Part shown: positions 43,454 through 55,553 of the stretch, piece after piece
How positions within the stretch are numbered: the first letter of the stretch is position 1
Layout: every line of letters starts with the position of its first letter
From: Diphasiastrum complanatum
Lineage: Eukaryota > Streptophyta > Lycopodiopsida > Lycopodiales > Lycopodiaceae
Length of the DNA stretch: 64,000 nucleotides
Direction of reading: 5' to 3'
Assembly (NCBI GenBank): GCA_029204225.1
Contig: MU831895.1
Span: 33,940-97,939, forward strand
The notes under the pieces: model-generated
The model's input: only the letters and a program-made list of their open reading frames with translations
Database searches by the model: none
What the model was told of the DNA's origin: nothing
Program-made: the position numbers and the translations under genes

Positions 43454-45550
43454 GTCAGTCCAATTTTGTCATCCTCCTCTGCTTTATGCGTCATGTGAAA
43501 CTTAAGCACCGTTATTTCAGGATTTGTTTCATTTTACACTAGCTTGCACCAAATTTTTGGATTTCTCTTTGTCAATGAAATTGTGATGCCCAGAAAATTG
43601 CCCCCCAAAAAAATGCACGGAAGCTATTCTCAAATTTCGCATAAGCAATATTCTTAATTATACATCATACGTATGAACTTGAATCTTGCTAGATCACCTT
43701 CTATATGTAAGTTGCTAATAATCGGAAGCACTTTTGTTGCTTCAGAAATTTCTTTTTCTACAAAACCTGTAAAAATCCCTGCAAAGTAAGAACACAATAA
43801 GTCTGCGAGGCTTTAGAATGGTGAACAGATTCCCAACTCACACGTTGCTTATCAATTACATAATAATACAGTAGAAGTAACATATTATTAGTGTATACTA
43901 TAGTGTATCACAACAACATGATATATCTGATATGCAATAAGGTCTAAAGTACGGTGTTTACAAGCATAGATCCCTGGCATTCGAAACCAGTTGTTTGGAA
44001 CCATGTTTCATCTGCAACCTGAAATTAGGTTTTGATTTTAGGTACATTTCTTGCCTATCTTTTCCCAATTTTTTGAGAATAAACAAAGTGCAGATACACA
44101 TAAAATAATAGAATGTTACCTTGGAAAAAAGTTGGAATAGACTGTAATACGTTGTAGAACATAGTACCCCATTCCATACCTTTTGGTTCAGAATATATCA
44201 TTCCGTACATATGGAACATCATTCCGATGTCTGGAACTGTTATTTTGTGTGCATGTTCTTTGCTCTTTTTTTTAGGCTTTGAAACCCATGGTGGAAAGGT
44301 AAGCCCTCAAATGATTCGAAGCTTTCTGATGCATCAAAGTCTGAATTGGAGGCTGATGCTTTTCCCAATTCGCAGCCTGTAAGCACTGCTTTTTCCATGC
44401 TAAACCCCCCACCCAGGCGCTACGTCAGGTTACGCCATTATTTTGGGTGATCCGCTCTCTCCAAGACTTGATTTTTGTCAAATATGCAAACCCGCTCACC
44501 CGTTCAGCAACCTGTGCTGTTGGAAAACGTGACCATGCCCGGGTGAGGGGGTGAGCACTTTTATCAAACTTTTTGATACAAGCCCCAAAACAAATTTTCT
44601 GGAAGCTTTTTGAAGCTACAGTCCAAGCTACAACCACGTCATTGCTACTTTTGGAGGCCTGAGCTTCATTCCTATGGAATTTTGCCACCTCCTAAAAAAT
44701 TTGCCCTTTGCCTGCTTGATTTGGGTTCTGTAATTTTTTTTTAAAACTTAAATTAAAAAAAATACAAATCGTGTGGGAATTTTTGCCACTCACCTGCTCT
44801 TGGCTCTCATCCTAGCTAGGAACATCTTCCCCCTATGACTGGGAGTCATGAACAAGCTAGGAGATGTTAGTATGTAATTTGTTGACATTCAATATGTGGA
44901 AATAGCAAACAAGAAATGTTTCAATACATATTGAATGGATGAGATTCCCTGTACTTGTGTCCTTGCCTCATCCTCTACTAGCTGCTGCTCCTACTGGCTA
45001 GCACGTGGTGCAAATTAAGTAATTTGCCTGTGCTTGATAAGATCCTCATACAAATCCTAGTAACATGATCTTGTCTTCACGATAAACAATGTTACTCTAA
45101 CATTCAATTACATTCACAAATTTAGAGTCCCATAGTTGCAGCGAATCGCGACTCGCGAATCAACTGCGATTCTGAGAATCGCGATTTGGAACCGCGAATC
45201 GTAAATTTTTTGTTTTTTTTTGGAAAAATAGCTTATGGCTGAAATTTTTTTAGGGGAGCAATGGTCAAACCAGCGTTTTGCCTCCCAAAAGTGCAGTAGA
45301 TAGGGCACAAACAGATAAAAGTCAATAGCTATTTGGTAATTTTGGTTGTTAATTGCTCTGGTTTTGTTAATGGCAAATGCTACAGTTTGGGCTATCAAGA
45401 TGATCACTTTTGCAATCATTTCACTGGAGATGTGAGTGCAATGTGCATACAGTTGTTGGGCCCTTATCGGCGCGCATTTGGACCCCATTTTTATCTATGG
45501 GGGGGTTGTAGGTGGGCAGCGGCCCCCCCTGCTACTGTTGCCGGGGGGTA
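43454..45550 (+). other. first part of PLP gene intron 1
   Basis: No coding content. At 45131-45210 an element start CATAGTTGCA is followed by palindromes built from GAATCGCGATTC (separate entry). The rest is unremarkable AT-rich sequence. Confidence 0.6.
45131..45210. repeat. CATAGTTGCA end with GCGAATCGCGATTCGC palindromes
   Basis: It begins CATAGTTGCAGCGAATCGCG. The units GCGACTCGCGAATC, GCGATTCTGAGAATCGCG and ACCGCGAATCG lie within 70 bp, followed by a T-rich run. It looks like one end of a small hAT-type element; the other end was not found. Confidence 0.55.
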
Positions 45551-45554
45551 ACAT

Positions 45555-45960
45555 AGTTGGCAAATCCTCTCCTTTGGAGGTACCTTGGAAACGTCCAGTC
45601 TCAATAGCCAAATGATGTGATGAGACTTGGAGTTGTCTCAATACGGATCTAAGACCGTGAGATAATCTCGAATCAAGATAGCATGGTAAAATTGGGAGCC
45701 CAACTGCTCTTAACTATGGAGAGTGAGTTTGATAGTAGTTAGGTTTGACCCCTAGTTGGGCTTGCCACGAGCATAAGAAGCGTCTGATATAATCATGGTT
45801 GCCCGATGGAAGGTCAATGATAGAAATGCCAAGTGTATCAAGTATTTGAGAGGCATGGGAAAGCCATGATAGTTGATAACTCTGATTATGAAGATGTTGA
45901 GATGAGGTAATGCTGTCTGGGTTCATTTGTGGAGAACATGATACGTTGAATATATCTATA
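45555..45960 (-). pseudogene. LINE C-terminal fragment (LINE C)
   Basis: The minus strand reads LSWLSHASQILDTLGISIID, LPSGNHDYIRRFL and KPNYYQTHSP. This is homologous to the C-terminal part of LINE B ORF2 (FSWYSQACRLLSTLGIQISD, LPAGTHQYIRGLL). Further broken homology reaches about 45555. It is a fragment of another LINE copy next to the polypurine tract. Confidence 0.7.
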
Positions 45961-46108
45961 AGAGAGAGAGAGAGTGGGAGAGGGAGAGGGAGATGGAGAG
46001 GGAGAGGGAGAGGGAGGAGGAGGAGGAGGAGAAGAAGAAAGGAGAAGCAAAAGGAGAAGAAGGAGAAGAAGAAGAAGAAGAAGAAGAAAGAAGAAAGAAG
46101 ACAGTAGA
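45961..46108. repeat. 150-bp polypurine tract, (GA)n(GGGAGA)n(GAA)n
   Basis: Uninterrupted purines on the plus strand except for a few T/C bases. It borders the 3' end of LINE A and the LINE C fragment. Confidence 0.93.
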
Positions 46109-46523
46109 AATAAGTACATATCTCGTAGGATCACTGTCCATGTCGGACAACATCAAATAAAAAAAAACACTAGTCTAAGTGGAAAAAACAATATACGAAT
46201 CTCTCTAGCTAGTCAGAAGACACATCGAACATAGAATAAAAAAAAACATACAAGAGCTTAACCTCCAGCTCTGAAGAGGGTACAGGTGCAAGAGCTTAAC
46301 CGCCTGCTCTGCTGAGGAAAGTAAAAGGAAGAATAAAATATCAATAATGTTGATACCATAGAAGCTGTGACCTGTGGTCGAGGAGCTCTGGTAGCTCTGG
46401 AGGCTCGTGTAGATCTGACAGGAGGTGGTGGCTGAGCACGTTGGGCCTTCATCCTCACCGGTATGACTGCCTCATCATCTAATAGGTCATCGCACTGTCT
46501 ATCTCTGGTAACGCCTGTACCCT

Positions 46524-47807
46524 CTATATATAGGTAATGAGCTGAAGAGCTGCCTCGATCTGTATAGGTGGAACTGCAAACTCGGCCAAGAGAATCTCAT
46601 GTGGAATAGAAGGCTTCGCTCGAATCAACCGAGCTAGCATGGTGGTCTGTAATCGTGAAAGATTGGCCCAGTGTGAAGAGGAGAGACCTGTACACCATGC
46701 CTCTGCCGCATATAGAGCCACAGGGGTGACAATGGTATCAAAGAGGCGACACTTACTGCGAGCATCCTGGATGGACTTCCGGAAACAAAATCGCTCTAGC
46801 TGAACAAGGGAGGCATGTCCCTTCCCCAGTCGAGTGGTAGCGGCCTGTCTCATGCTAAAAGTAGGACCCGAGAAAAGGATCCCCAGGTATGTTAGGAAGG
46901 GACCACCTCTAGAACCTACCATCAAAAGTAAGCTCCTGTCGCTGCATGAATGCTCGAGAAGTGTTAAAGACCATAACCTTGGTCTTGCCAATGTTCACCC
47001 CTAGTCCCCATCTGGTGCAAAACTCCTGTAAGCAATCCAACTGTCGCTGTAGACCCTCTCTGGTCGGTGAGACCAATACCACATCATCGGCATAAAGGAG
47101 GATAGCAAGATGTCCCCAAGCTTGCAACCAGCACCACCACACTATGTAATGACTCTCTCCAACTCATCAATATACAAGCCAAAGAGGATTGGTGAGAGGG
47201 AGCAACCCTGCTTCACCCCAATAGTGCTCCAAATGTGATCGGATATGCCACTGCTATGTCGAAAACATCCCAGGACACGCTCATAAAGTGCCATTATAGC
47301 AAGAATGATGTTGGTGGAGAAGCCGAGGTCTCGGAGTCTCTGCATGAGCAATGAGCGAGGAACATAATCAAAGCCTTTCCTGAAGTCCACAAAACAACAG
47401 TAAACCCTCTCTCTCCTCTGCTTGGCCTCCTCAATCAAGGCCCGTAGTGTGAAGATGTGATCTGTAGTAGAGTAATGCCTGACCCATAGCATGTAGTCTC
47501 CTAGTCTCCTAGTCTCCACCTCTGAGCTCACAACAGACTGAAGTATAGTACCATATAGTTTTGCCAGGACATGCCCAATCACGATGGTGCGGTAGTTACT
47601 TGGAATCATGGGGTCACCATTCTTATGGATGGGGTGGATAATGTTAGTGCACCAGGATGATGGGAATCTGGAAACAACTGCGGAATTAAGAAGGGTGGCT
47701 ATGGTGGGAGCGAGTAAGTCAGAGGCATGGGAAAGGAGTTTAGACTCATGGTCTTCAATATCTCTGGCCTTGTGGGACTTCATCTTCTTAAAGGCTGCAA
47801 GTACCAT
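46524..47807 (-). pseudogene. LINE A reverse transcriptase
   Basis: Three overlapping frames. 47807-47142 has INPIHKNGDP-type HPIHKNGDPMIPSNYRTI, VYCCFVDFRKGFDYVPRSLL and STIGVKQGCSLSPILFGLYI. 47142-46909 has the catalytic AILLYADDVVLVSP and CTRWGLGVNIGKTKVMVFN. 46991-46524 has TYLGILFSGPTFSMR, CRLFDTIVTPVALYAAEAW and LLAEFAVPPIQIEA. The order and motifs are those of non-LTR RT; frameshifts lie near 47142 and 46950. Confidence 0.9.
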
Positions 47808-47837
47808 GTCAGATGTGAAGAAGGAGAACTCAGATGG

Positions 47838-48541
47838 TCATGGAGATATAGTGATAGGTGAGTCGGTAGGGACGGTATACAAGCTAGTAGCATAAGCAGT
47901 CCAAATGCGGAGGTCCTCCAGGAGAGGTGGTGGAGAGCGAGGAATGAACTCACGCCAAAACCGAGGAAGAACTGAAAAGAAGGTCAACAAGACGTTTCCC
48001 TTCATAATCATCATAGGAACACTTCTTACGGCGGAGAACACAATGTTAGGAGCGTCGGGAAGATCAAAATAGATGTGGAGCATGGATACGTGAATAGGTT
48101 ACTGACTGATGAAGAGAACGACACTATGTATCATACCATGGAGGGTGCAATGGTCGAGGTGTGCATCGAGTCTTTTTGGGATGGGGTTTTGTGGGGAGGG
48201 TTAGTGATGCAGCCGTGTGGAGAGAGGTGGTGAGAAAAGCGGCCTGGGTGTCAACTGGACTGTCATGAGGAAAGGAGTGTAAAGGTGAAGCCAAGGAGTG
48301 CCGGTATAGTGGCATGTAAATGGGATCAAATGTGTACTTGGGTGCTCGGGTAAGTGTGGGTAGTGTAGATGGATGAGTGCGTGGAAGGTGGCCGATATCG
48401 AAGGCGAGAAATGAGTGATCAAAAAGGGTGGTGGGGGCTTGCCGTAGAAGATGAATGTATGCTAGCACAATTCCACACTCCAATCCGAAGGTGGTGTGGA
48501 TGGGGCCCCGGGGTGTTTCCAACTCTGGGTACCCCAAATCC
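47838..48541 (-). pseudogene. LINE A endonuclease remnant
   Basis: Only the C-terminal part is left: LECGIVLAYIHLLRQAPTTL, FDHSFLAFDIGHLP (equivalent to the SDHS catalytic motif, here F-DHS), and a poorly conserved linker to the RT (IWTAYATSLYTVPTDSP, similar to LINE B). The front of the endonuclease, with the N, E and GDFN motifs, is deleted. Confidence 0.7.
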
Positions 48542-49699
48542 TTAACTATGGGAACCATCATGAGCGCTATCCAAACGACGCACTCGTCCCCCATCCCTGT
48601 ATATGACTCGTATTCCTGACTCCCTAGCTTTCTGAAAGGCCTTACGCCTCTCCTCCACCTGGATATAAGTGAGATCATCATCCATGTATATGGTGGTGCT
48701 GCGTAGTTTGGCTCTACATCGTAAAGCCTCTCTACGGCTGGCTAGGGATGTGAAGCGAATGATTAGTGTAGCTGCATCTCTGGTGGTCCTCCAGGATGTG
48801 TCTAACCCATCTGTCACATGTCTGACGAGAAACCTCGTAGCTTCAGCAATGGCATCTTGTGTATCCGGTATCCCATGAACTCTGATGTTATGGGCCTTTT
48901 GTTCCCTTGACCGCTCTTCCGAAATGGTGGCTGAGATGACTGAGGAGATGGGAGCGCTGGGCTTGGTGCCTTTCTTCAATACTGCTGTCCATGAGAGGGT
49001 TTTTTCTTTATGTTGTTCAATCTTATTTTCGAGCTCCCGTATCATGGTGGTAGCCGATTCCGAGGCTGCAACTTGTTTAGTACTGGTCACTTGTTCCAAT
49101 GAGGCAACTTTGGACTGCAATAAGTTCTTTTCCTTGAGTAGGGAGACCGCTATTCCCTTCAGTTGTGAAAGTTCTTGTTTCAAAAGTTGGAAATCTGCTT
49201 TCATTTGGTTAGCTTCCCAGGAGGAAAATAGTTCGGTTGATTCGGAGGGAGTGTATGGGATGGGTGCTGTAGATGGGGGAGCTGTGGATTCTTGGGAAAT
49301 AGGAATAGGAAGGAGGCCGGTAGGAATCGCCAGATCGATATGATTGGAGATCAATGAAGACGAGGAAGAGGTAGAAGAAGAAGAAGAAAGAGAGGAAGGA
49401 GGAGCAGAAGAGAGAGAAGAAGAGGAGGAAGAAAGTGAAAGTGAGGAAGAAGTAGGGGGGGATGTCACATCAGCAGGCAGCGCTGCCTGCGTGGCAGGCA
49501 ACACTGCCACATCAGTAGACAACAGCGAGAGGGGGAGGGCAGATCTGTAGCGAGCAGCGAGGGGAGGGTTTTGTAGCAAGCAGCAAGGGGGAGGGTTCCG
49601 TAGCGAGGGGGAGGGTGGAACTGTAGCGAGGAGAGGGTTTGAGCCAGCAGCGAGGGGGGAGGGGTGGATGAGATGGTAGGGGAGTGAGAGGTCCGGCAA
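48542..49699 (-). pseudogene. LINE A ORF1 protein
   Basis: 385 codons, open throughout, but without a clear ATG at the start. It has a Pro/Ser-rich front, a coiled coil (QMKADFQLLKQELSQLKGIA to IRELENKIEQHKEK), an RNA-binding fold with NIRVHGIPDT and AATLIIRFTS, and a C-terminal block TYIQVEERRKAFQKARE and RVIYRDGGRVRRLD. This is the layout of L1-type ORF1 RNA chaperones. It is closely related to LINE B ORF1 (53624-54628). Confidence 0.8.
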
Positions 49700-49736
49700 G
49701 GAGGAGCTGTGGCGCGAGGAGGGGCTGAAGCGCGAC

Positions 49737-49837
<101 letters not shown>

Positions 49838-50002
49838 AAGATTTTATTAATGTCCTTGAATACCCTAAGGTACATAGGACTAAGAAAAGGTACATGTCAA
49901 GTGTGCACATAGGAGCTTAAAGCTCAATCATCTATAAAACCAAATAACTGCAAATACAATGCATAAAGACAGCTGGCCCAGTCAGGATCCAATAGCCTGG
50001 AA

Positions 50003-50941
50003 TCATATATCACGATGCCCATCAGCATGACAAAAATGGTGGATGGTATGCTGTGAAGGTGTGATTAGATGTGCCCTGGACCTCTGTCGCCGGATAGGCC
50101 GTCGGTGTCGTCTCTGCTGCCGTGGCGCTATGGGCTGTGATCTAATAACTGACTGTCTCTCTGGCCGTCGACATGGTCTCTGATGCCGGTGTACGAAGGA
50201 GTCGGGAATCTCGGCCTCTCCATCTGAGTCGCTGCCTATGGGTACCTCGGATCTCTGTCTCCGACGGGATGTGCACTCATCAATGCTCAACTGTGTCAGG
50301 GAATGTGTACCATCTAGTCTCCTCCTCCTCAGGTCTGACATCTCTCGGATCATCAGTGTGACACATCTAGGGTCCTCATAAGATATCAAGGTAGAAAGTG
50401 TAACTGGGTGCTCTCTGAACAAGCAGTAGTACCGCCCCCGTATCTCATAGTAGGCTGGACATCTGAAGAGGAAATGTGACTCGTCCTCAGTCTCATGCAT
50501 AACACACATGCTACAAAGCTCTCGTGGGGTGCCACTGTATCTGCTAGTCTCAATAGCCAGCTGATGTGAAGACACCCGAAACTGACCCATCGCTATCCGC
50601 AGACTATGTGATATACTCCTCAGCAAGTAACCAGATACTATGGGGCAGCCAGCCAGATCAAGAGATAGAAAGTGTGTACGATAAAACTCACTCTTGGTCC
50701 CCAATGGACCCTGCCAAGTGATATGAAGATATGATCTGTAAAGGAGGCCTCTGATGTACTGGTGGGTGCCCGCAGGTAGATCACTGATCTGGATACCCAA
50801 TGTGGAGAGGAGACGGCAAGCCTGGGAGTACCATGAGAAAAGGTGTCCCTCTGAGTGTAGGCGCCGGGATGAAGATAAAGCTGCAACTACATAATGCGTA
50901 CCCCCGTCCTGAAGATCCTCTAACCTCTGTATGAATGTCAC
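50003..50941 (-). pseudogene. LINE B ORF2 C-terminal region with zf-RVT zinc finger
   Basis: 312 open codons. It has SQACRLLSTLGIQISDLPAG and LPAGTHQYIRGLLYRS, then RELCSMCVMHETEDESHFLF with RCPAYYE, a CX2CX9HX4C zinc finger typical of plant LINE C-termini. A long Arg-rich tail (RHQRPCRRPERQSVIRSQ, RRHRRPIRRQRSR) reaches the end and may bind nucleic acid. It joins the RT by a frameshift at about 50940. Confidence 0.85.
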
Positions 50942-52278
50942 AATATGGAATAAGGCTCAATCTGAATGGGGGGGACCGCGAACTCCGCCAAGATAATCTG
51001 GTGTGGTACTGAGGGCTTAGCCCGTATCATCCAGGAGAGCAAACGAATCTGGAGCCGGGAGATATATGTCCAATCAGTAGCTGTCAGACCAGTACTCCAT
51101 GTCTCGGAAGCATACATAGCTGAGGGCACAACCATAGTGTCAAAGAGCCGACACTTACTAGTCGCATCTCTGATATGTGAGCTGAAACATAGTCTCTCCA
51201 AATCTACCAGTGAGGCATAGCCCTTCCATACCCGGGAAATAGCTGCGTGTCTCATGCTGAACGTAGGCCCCGAGAATAGTACTCCTAGATATGTATAGGA
51301 ATCAACAGCCTCTAGGGGATGACCATCCCATAGAAGCTCCTGCCGCATCATGAAAGACCTAGAGGTGTTGAACACCATAACCTTAGTCTTGGCCACATTC
51401 ACCGACAAACCCCACCGTGTGCAGAAAGAAAGAAGAGCATCCCTCTCTCGTCCGTGAAAGCAAAACCACATCATCAGCATAAAAGAGAATAGCGCAATAA
51501 TGAGGTCACCCAATGTACAACCCTCCCCTCCATCACTCCGTATAACATGCTCTAGCTCGTCAATGTAAAGACCAAAAAGTGTAGGAGAGAGTGGACATTC
51601 CTGTTTGACACCAATAGTACTGACCACCTCCGGTGAAATAACTCCAGATAGTCGGACCCTGCCAATAACTCGCCTGTACAATGCTACTACCGCCTGTATA
51701 GTATCCTCCTGAAAGCCCCGATCATGAAGTCTCTGTATCAATAGATGCCTAGGCACAAAATCAAATGACTTGCGGAAATCCACAAAGCAGCAGTATACAC
51801 GCTCCCTCTTGATAGCCTCCTCAATGATGGACCTCAAAGTAAAGATATGATCCGATGTAATATATCCCGGTTTGAAACCCGCCTGTCCAATGGCATGGAG
51901 TGATCTAGCATCCATCTCTGTATTGATCTCTGACTGTAGGATAGAACCATATACTTTGGCGAAGAGGTGACTGATCATAATGGTGCGGTAGTTGTCAGCT
52001 TTCATGGGGTCCCCGCCTTTGTGGATAGGGTGAATGAGGTTTGTGGACCATGGAGAGGGAAAATCAGAGGTGACAGCTCGGTTGAATAGGATGGAGAGAA
52101 AGGGTGAGAGGATGTCGGGAGCATACTTTAGAAGTTCAGCCTCTAGCTCATCAATGTCTTTGGCTTTATGGGAATGGAGTCGTGTGATGGTCTTTTCTAT
52201 AAGTTCGTTAGTGAATATGGCAGAAGTATCCGTGAGACAGGAGGTGGGAAGAGGAGGGGTATCTGGGATGGTGTACAA
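50938..52278 (-). pseudogene. LINE B reverse transcriptase
   Basis: 446 codons with HPIHKGGDPMKADNYRTIMI, GQAGFKPGYITSDHIFTL, VYCCFVDFRKSFDFVPRHLL, STIGVKQECPLSPTLFGLY, VNVAKTKVMVFN and YLGVLFSGPTFSMRH. The catalytic FYADDVVLLS is encoded but lies in another frame (near 51470), because indels shift the frame around it. Motif GVKQE replaces the usual GVKQG. Confidence 0.9.
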
Positions 52279-52644
52279 TGATGTGGCATATGCGACCCAA
52301 GTGCTGAGGTCTGTGATCCATGGTGGGGGTGACCGTGGAAGGAACCTCTTTTAGAATGAACCTGAGGAAGAACTAAAGAGGAGATCCATCAGTTTCTTAC
52401 CTTGACCAATCTCGTATGCGATTTTCTTTTTTTTTTGTGGTTCTGCGGTAGACACGAGATATGGTTTTGGTCATATGAGGAAGATGGGAGCGAGCATATA
52501 TGAGGTTCTGATGTAGCTGGATGCATTCCTGATCATACCAGGGGTTATAGGGTCTATGACGTTGCTGGTCTTTGGGCCGTGGGGATGGAAAGGCAATGGA
52601 AGCTGCAGTATGGATGGTCTAGACAAGAAAGAGGGACTGCTCCT

Positions 52645-53610
52645 CTAAAGTATGCTCATGTGGGAAATAGGTAAGGAGATCGGAGAGGGCTTCTCTCTGT
52701 ATAGTGGTGTGTGATGTGAAGTGTAGCGGTAGGTGGGTTTAGCTGTAGGGGTCGAAGAGAAAACAGGTGTGATGTGGAGATGACCGACAGAGAGTGAGAG
52801 ATATGAATGATCAGAAAGAGTGGTGCGGTGTACAGAGAAGGATGAAATGAAGTGAAGGAGAAACGGTGAACCCATGAAATAGTCGACGACGCTATGTCCT
52901 CCACTACGTGGGAAGCAAGTGTAGTCACCAGAGCCTGGCAGCTGAAGAAGGCCATTATAAATGGCCAGTCCATGAGCCTCACCCAACTGAAGCATCTGCT
53001 CCCCATATGATGTGACTGGACCCGCTGCATCCGCCGATCGCCGTATAAGACCAAGATCATCCCATCAAGTGCATGTATCCGCTGTGGGTCATCTGCTGCT
53101 CTATGAAATTCCGTTTGCCTAGACCTAGTCCTGGCATTGAAGTCCCTCGCTAGAAGAATATATCCTCGATCCTCACATCTGATAATGTCCGATGAAATAT
53201 CCATGAAAGGTGACTCCTCCTCTGAGGTGAAAGCTGATGTCTCTGGAGGGAAATAACAAATAGCCAAGAATATGTCACGATCTAACTCTATCAACCTGTG
53301 GTCCAACCTGATTTAGATATAGCGAGCCTGCTCGTCAGTGTATAGTAGCTCGACCCATGGCTGGAGAGAGTCTCGAAATAAGCAAGCAACACCACCTGAA
53401 CCGCGACTAGTCAGTGCCCTTGTCTTCCCTCTACAAGTAGAAAGCCAGCAAAATCCCTCAATGCAAGGAAGTCCTCTCTCAGGACTCTCGTGTGTCTCAG
53501 TAAGTATAAGGATATCCCCTGTAGTACAAAAATCTCTAAAGTCTCTTGCAGTTCCATAAACTTAATCGCAATGCTTTTGTGAGGGCCCCCGAACCGCTCC
53601 TAAGTCCGGG
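52645..53610 (-). pseudogene. LINE B endonuclease
   Basis: A broken AP-like endonuclease. The start, with RHTRVLREDF and LFRDSLQPWVELLYTD-like pieces, is in several frames. It continues with DIFLAICYFPPETSAF and GYILLARDFNARTRSRQTE (the GDFNART motif, with R for G). In the next frame come GLAIYNGLLQLPGSGDYTCF and SGGHSVVDYFM, then LSDHSYLSLSVG (the catalytic SDH). It nicks target DNA to prime reverse transcription in intact elements. Confidence 0.82.
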
Positions 53611-53623
53611 GGGGCTTAAATCC

Positions 53624-54628
53624 CTATGCCTCAGATTTTTGGGGGTCAATGTATCGGGCCTTACCATCCCGATAGATCACCCTTTTTCCCAGTGCTTTGG
53701 CTTCGCTGAAAACCTTCCTCCTTTCGGCAACTTGCATAGGTGTGAGATCATCGTCCCTGAAGACAAGGGTACCTCTCAGCCTAGCTCGTAGCCTAAGGAC
53801 AACTTGCCGCTCCTCTATTCCCGTGAACCATATGATGAGTGTAGTTGGATCTCTTTTAGTTCTCCACGCTTTTTCCATTCCGTTGTGATGGTGGGAAAGT
53901 GTTTCCGTGAGGAAACTGGATGCTTCGGTAATTGGAGCCTTAGTATCTTCAATTCCTCGCACCCGCACATTCATAGATTTATACTTCCGCATTTCTTCTT
54001 CGGATATGGTGGCTGAGATGACGCTATTGAAAGTGTGTGTACCTTCTTTACCGTCTTCTTTGAATAGAGAGGCCCATGTTTTGGTTTCCGCCTTATGTTG
54101 CTCAATCCGTTCCTTCAATTCTTGGATCTTTGTGGTGCTGGCTGGTTCTTCTTTTCTGCTCAAGGTCTTTTCCAAAGATATGATCTGGGCCATCATAGTT
54201 TGCTTCTCGATTGCCATAGCTTGTATTGTGGTTTTCAATTGACCCATTTCCATCCTTAGGTAGCTAGATTCCAGTGTAATCTGTTCCATGCAAGAGAGAA
54301 GGTACTGTTCAAATGCTTTCGTAGAAGAGTAGGCTTCTTTAGGGAATGAGAGAGGATAATGGGAGGGGGCAGGAGAACCATGGAGAAAGGAGAGGGCCAA
54401 GGAAGAAGGGGGAGGGCTGTGAGTAGGCAGCGAGGGGTTGGGAAGGGCCAGCGAGGCGGTGGGAGGGGCGGGAGTAGGCTGAGCAGACAGCGAGGGGGTG
54501 GGAAGGGCCAGCGAGGGGGTGGGAGAGGTGGTGGGAGAGGGAGTAGGCAGCGAGGGGGTGTGTGAAGGGCCAGCGACAGGCTGCGAAGGAGAGGGAGGGG
54601 AGCGAGGGCTCCCCTTTTTTCTGGGCAT
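53624..54628 (-). CDS. LINE B ORF1 protein
   Basis: 334 codons from ATG (MPRKKGSPRSPPSPSQ). The front is a Pro/Ser/Thr-rich region of tandem PTPSL-like units (residues 15-80). A coiled coil follows (ITLESSYLRMEMGQLKTTIQ to KIQELKERIEQHKAE). The RNA-binding domain holds MNVRVRGIEDTKAPI and PTTLIIWFTGIEER, and the C-terminus PMQVAERRKVFSEAKALGK and RVIYRDGKARYIDP. The frame is intact. It would coat LINE RNA as in other L1-type elements. Confidence 0.85.
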   Translation of the reverse strand: MPRKKGSPRSPPSPSQPVAGPSHTPSLPTPSPTTSPTPSLALPTPSLSAQPTPAPPTASLALPNPSLPTHSPPPSSLALSFLHGSPAPSHYPLSFPKEAYSSTKAFEQYLLSCMEQITLESSYLRMEMGQLKTTIQAMAIEKQTMMAQIISLEKTLSRKEEPASTTKIQELKERIEQHKAETKTWASLFKEDGKEGTHTFNSVISATISEEEMRKYKSMNVRVRGIEDTKAPITEASSFLTETLSHHHNGMEKAWRTKRDPTTLIIWFTGIEERQVVLRLRARLRGTLVFRDDDLTPMQVAERRKVFSEAKALGKRVIYRDGKARYIDPQKSEA

Positions 54629-54717
54629 GGAGACCCGCTGAGTGCGATGGAGGTCAGAGGGGAGGTGAGTGCGACCAGGGTAGGGCGAGCTTGGCCAGGG
54701 CAGCAGCCATCACCATC

Positions 54718-54720
<3 letters not shown>

Positions 54721-54773
<53 letters not shown>
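54721..54773. repeat. (GA)n microsatellite at the 5' border of LINE B
   Basis: About 26 GA units, beginning right after GCCATCACCATCGC upstream of ORF1 (in element orientation the LINE follows a (TC)n). Confidence 0.95.
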
Positions 54774-54775
<2 letters not shown>

Positions 54776-54799
54776 TGAATGGAAGTGAGAGAAGTGAGG

Positions 54800-55130
54800 T
54801 GGGGCAGAGAGAAAGGAAGCAATTTGATCAAAAGAGTCTGCATACTCTTTTGTGGCAAAAAAAGACACTTTTCTCAAGAGAAGGACAAGCAAGGCAACTT
54901 AGTGCTTGAGGAGGAGAGGAATGCAACTCATCCTTCATGACATCTACAACACCAACATCAAGCAAGGACAACTCCAAGGATATATGGTGGATTGATAGTG
55001 GGGCTAGCTCCCACATGTCTCACCAAAAGGAATATTTTTCTACCTTACTCTCATATAATGACTCTAAAAAGTTCATATTCACTGCAAGTGACTGTAGCCA
55101 TCTTCCTAGTGTAGTGACCTAGCTCTACAA
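54800..55130 (+). pseudogene. copia gag-protease fragment, same family as copia C
   Basis: It reads CILFCGKKRHFSQEKDKQGN and LVLEEERNAT in one frame (a damaged CCHC knuckle), then DIWWIDSGASSHMSHQKEYF and SYNDSKKFIFTASD in another. The same knuckle, EKDNQGNLVLEEE linker and IDSGASSHM protease motif occur in copia C (26230-26640, minus strand). It ends abruptly at both sides. Confidence 0.85.
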
Positions 55131-55478
55131 TCAATGTGATGACTAACATAACTAAACTTATACAATCAATGTGATGACTAACGTAACTGAACTTATACCT
55201 TAAACTTTGTAAATGTCGAAGCAAATTTAAAACTATTGGAAGTTGAAACTATTATGGTGCTCCTTTGCTATGTGTTGAGATTTTCTTGTTAGTCTTCTTG
55301 TATATGTTGCACCCACATATTCCTTAAAAGCATTTTTAACATTTCGTGGTTGTCTTTATTTGCAGTTTCTTTTTGCTGATTCACCGTGGTAGTGAATTAT
55401 AGATTTCAACTTCTAGTCTCTGCTAGCACAATGTGAGGTTGAAGACTTATCTTAGAAAAATTGCTTTTATTTGTGTAG
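55131..55478 (+). other. end of PLP gene intron 1
   Basis: No coding content. There is a short direct duplication ACAATCAATGTGATGACTAA at 55128 and 55163. It ends in a T-rich tract and the acceptor TTTGTGTAG (55470-55478). Confidence 0.75.
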
Positions 55479-55553
55479 ATATTTGGAAAGGCTGAATTCT
55501 TGAATCCAGGAGGAAGTGTGAAAGATAGGGTGGCAGTGAAAATGATTGAAGAG
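55479..55553 (+). CDS. PLP-dependent enzyme, cysteine synthase-like, exon 2
   Basis: A 75-bp exon, 25 codons, between TTTGTGTAG and GAG/GTGAGC. It encodes IFGKAEFLNPGGSVKDRVAV and KMIEE. This is the PLP-lysine motif of the cysteine synthase family: the Lys of GGSVKDR forms the Schiff base with PLP. It joins exon 1 in phase 0 (ATGCE-IFGKAEF). The remaining exons, which should start with a segment after MIEEA, are not in the window up to 64000, so intron 2 exceeds 8.4 kb. Confidence 0.92.

Noticed and set aside
45910-46234. Open frames rich in Arg/Gly/Glu/Lys across the purine tract
   Set aside because: They are products of the simple repeat; all frames of a purine tract stay open.
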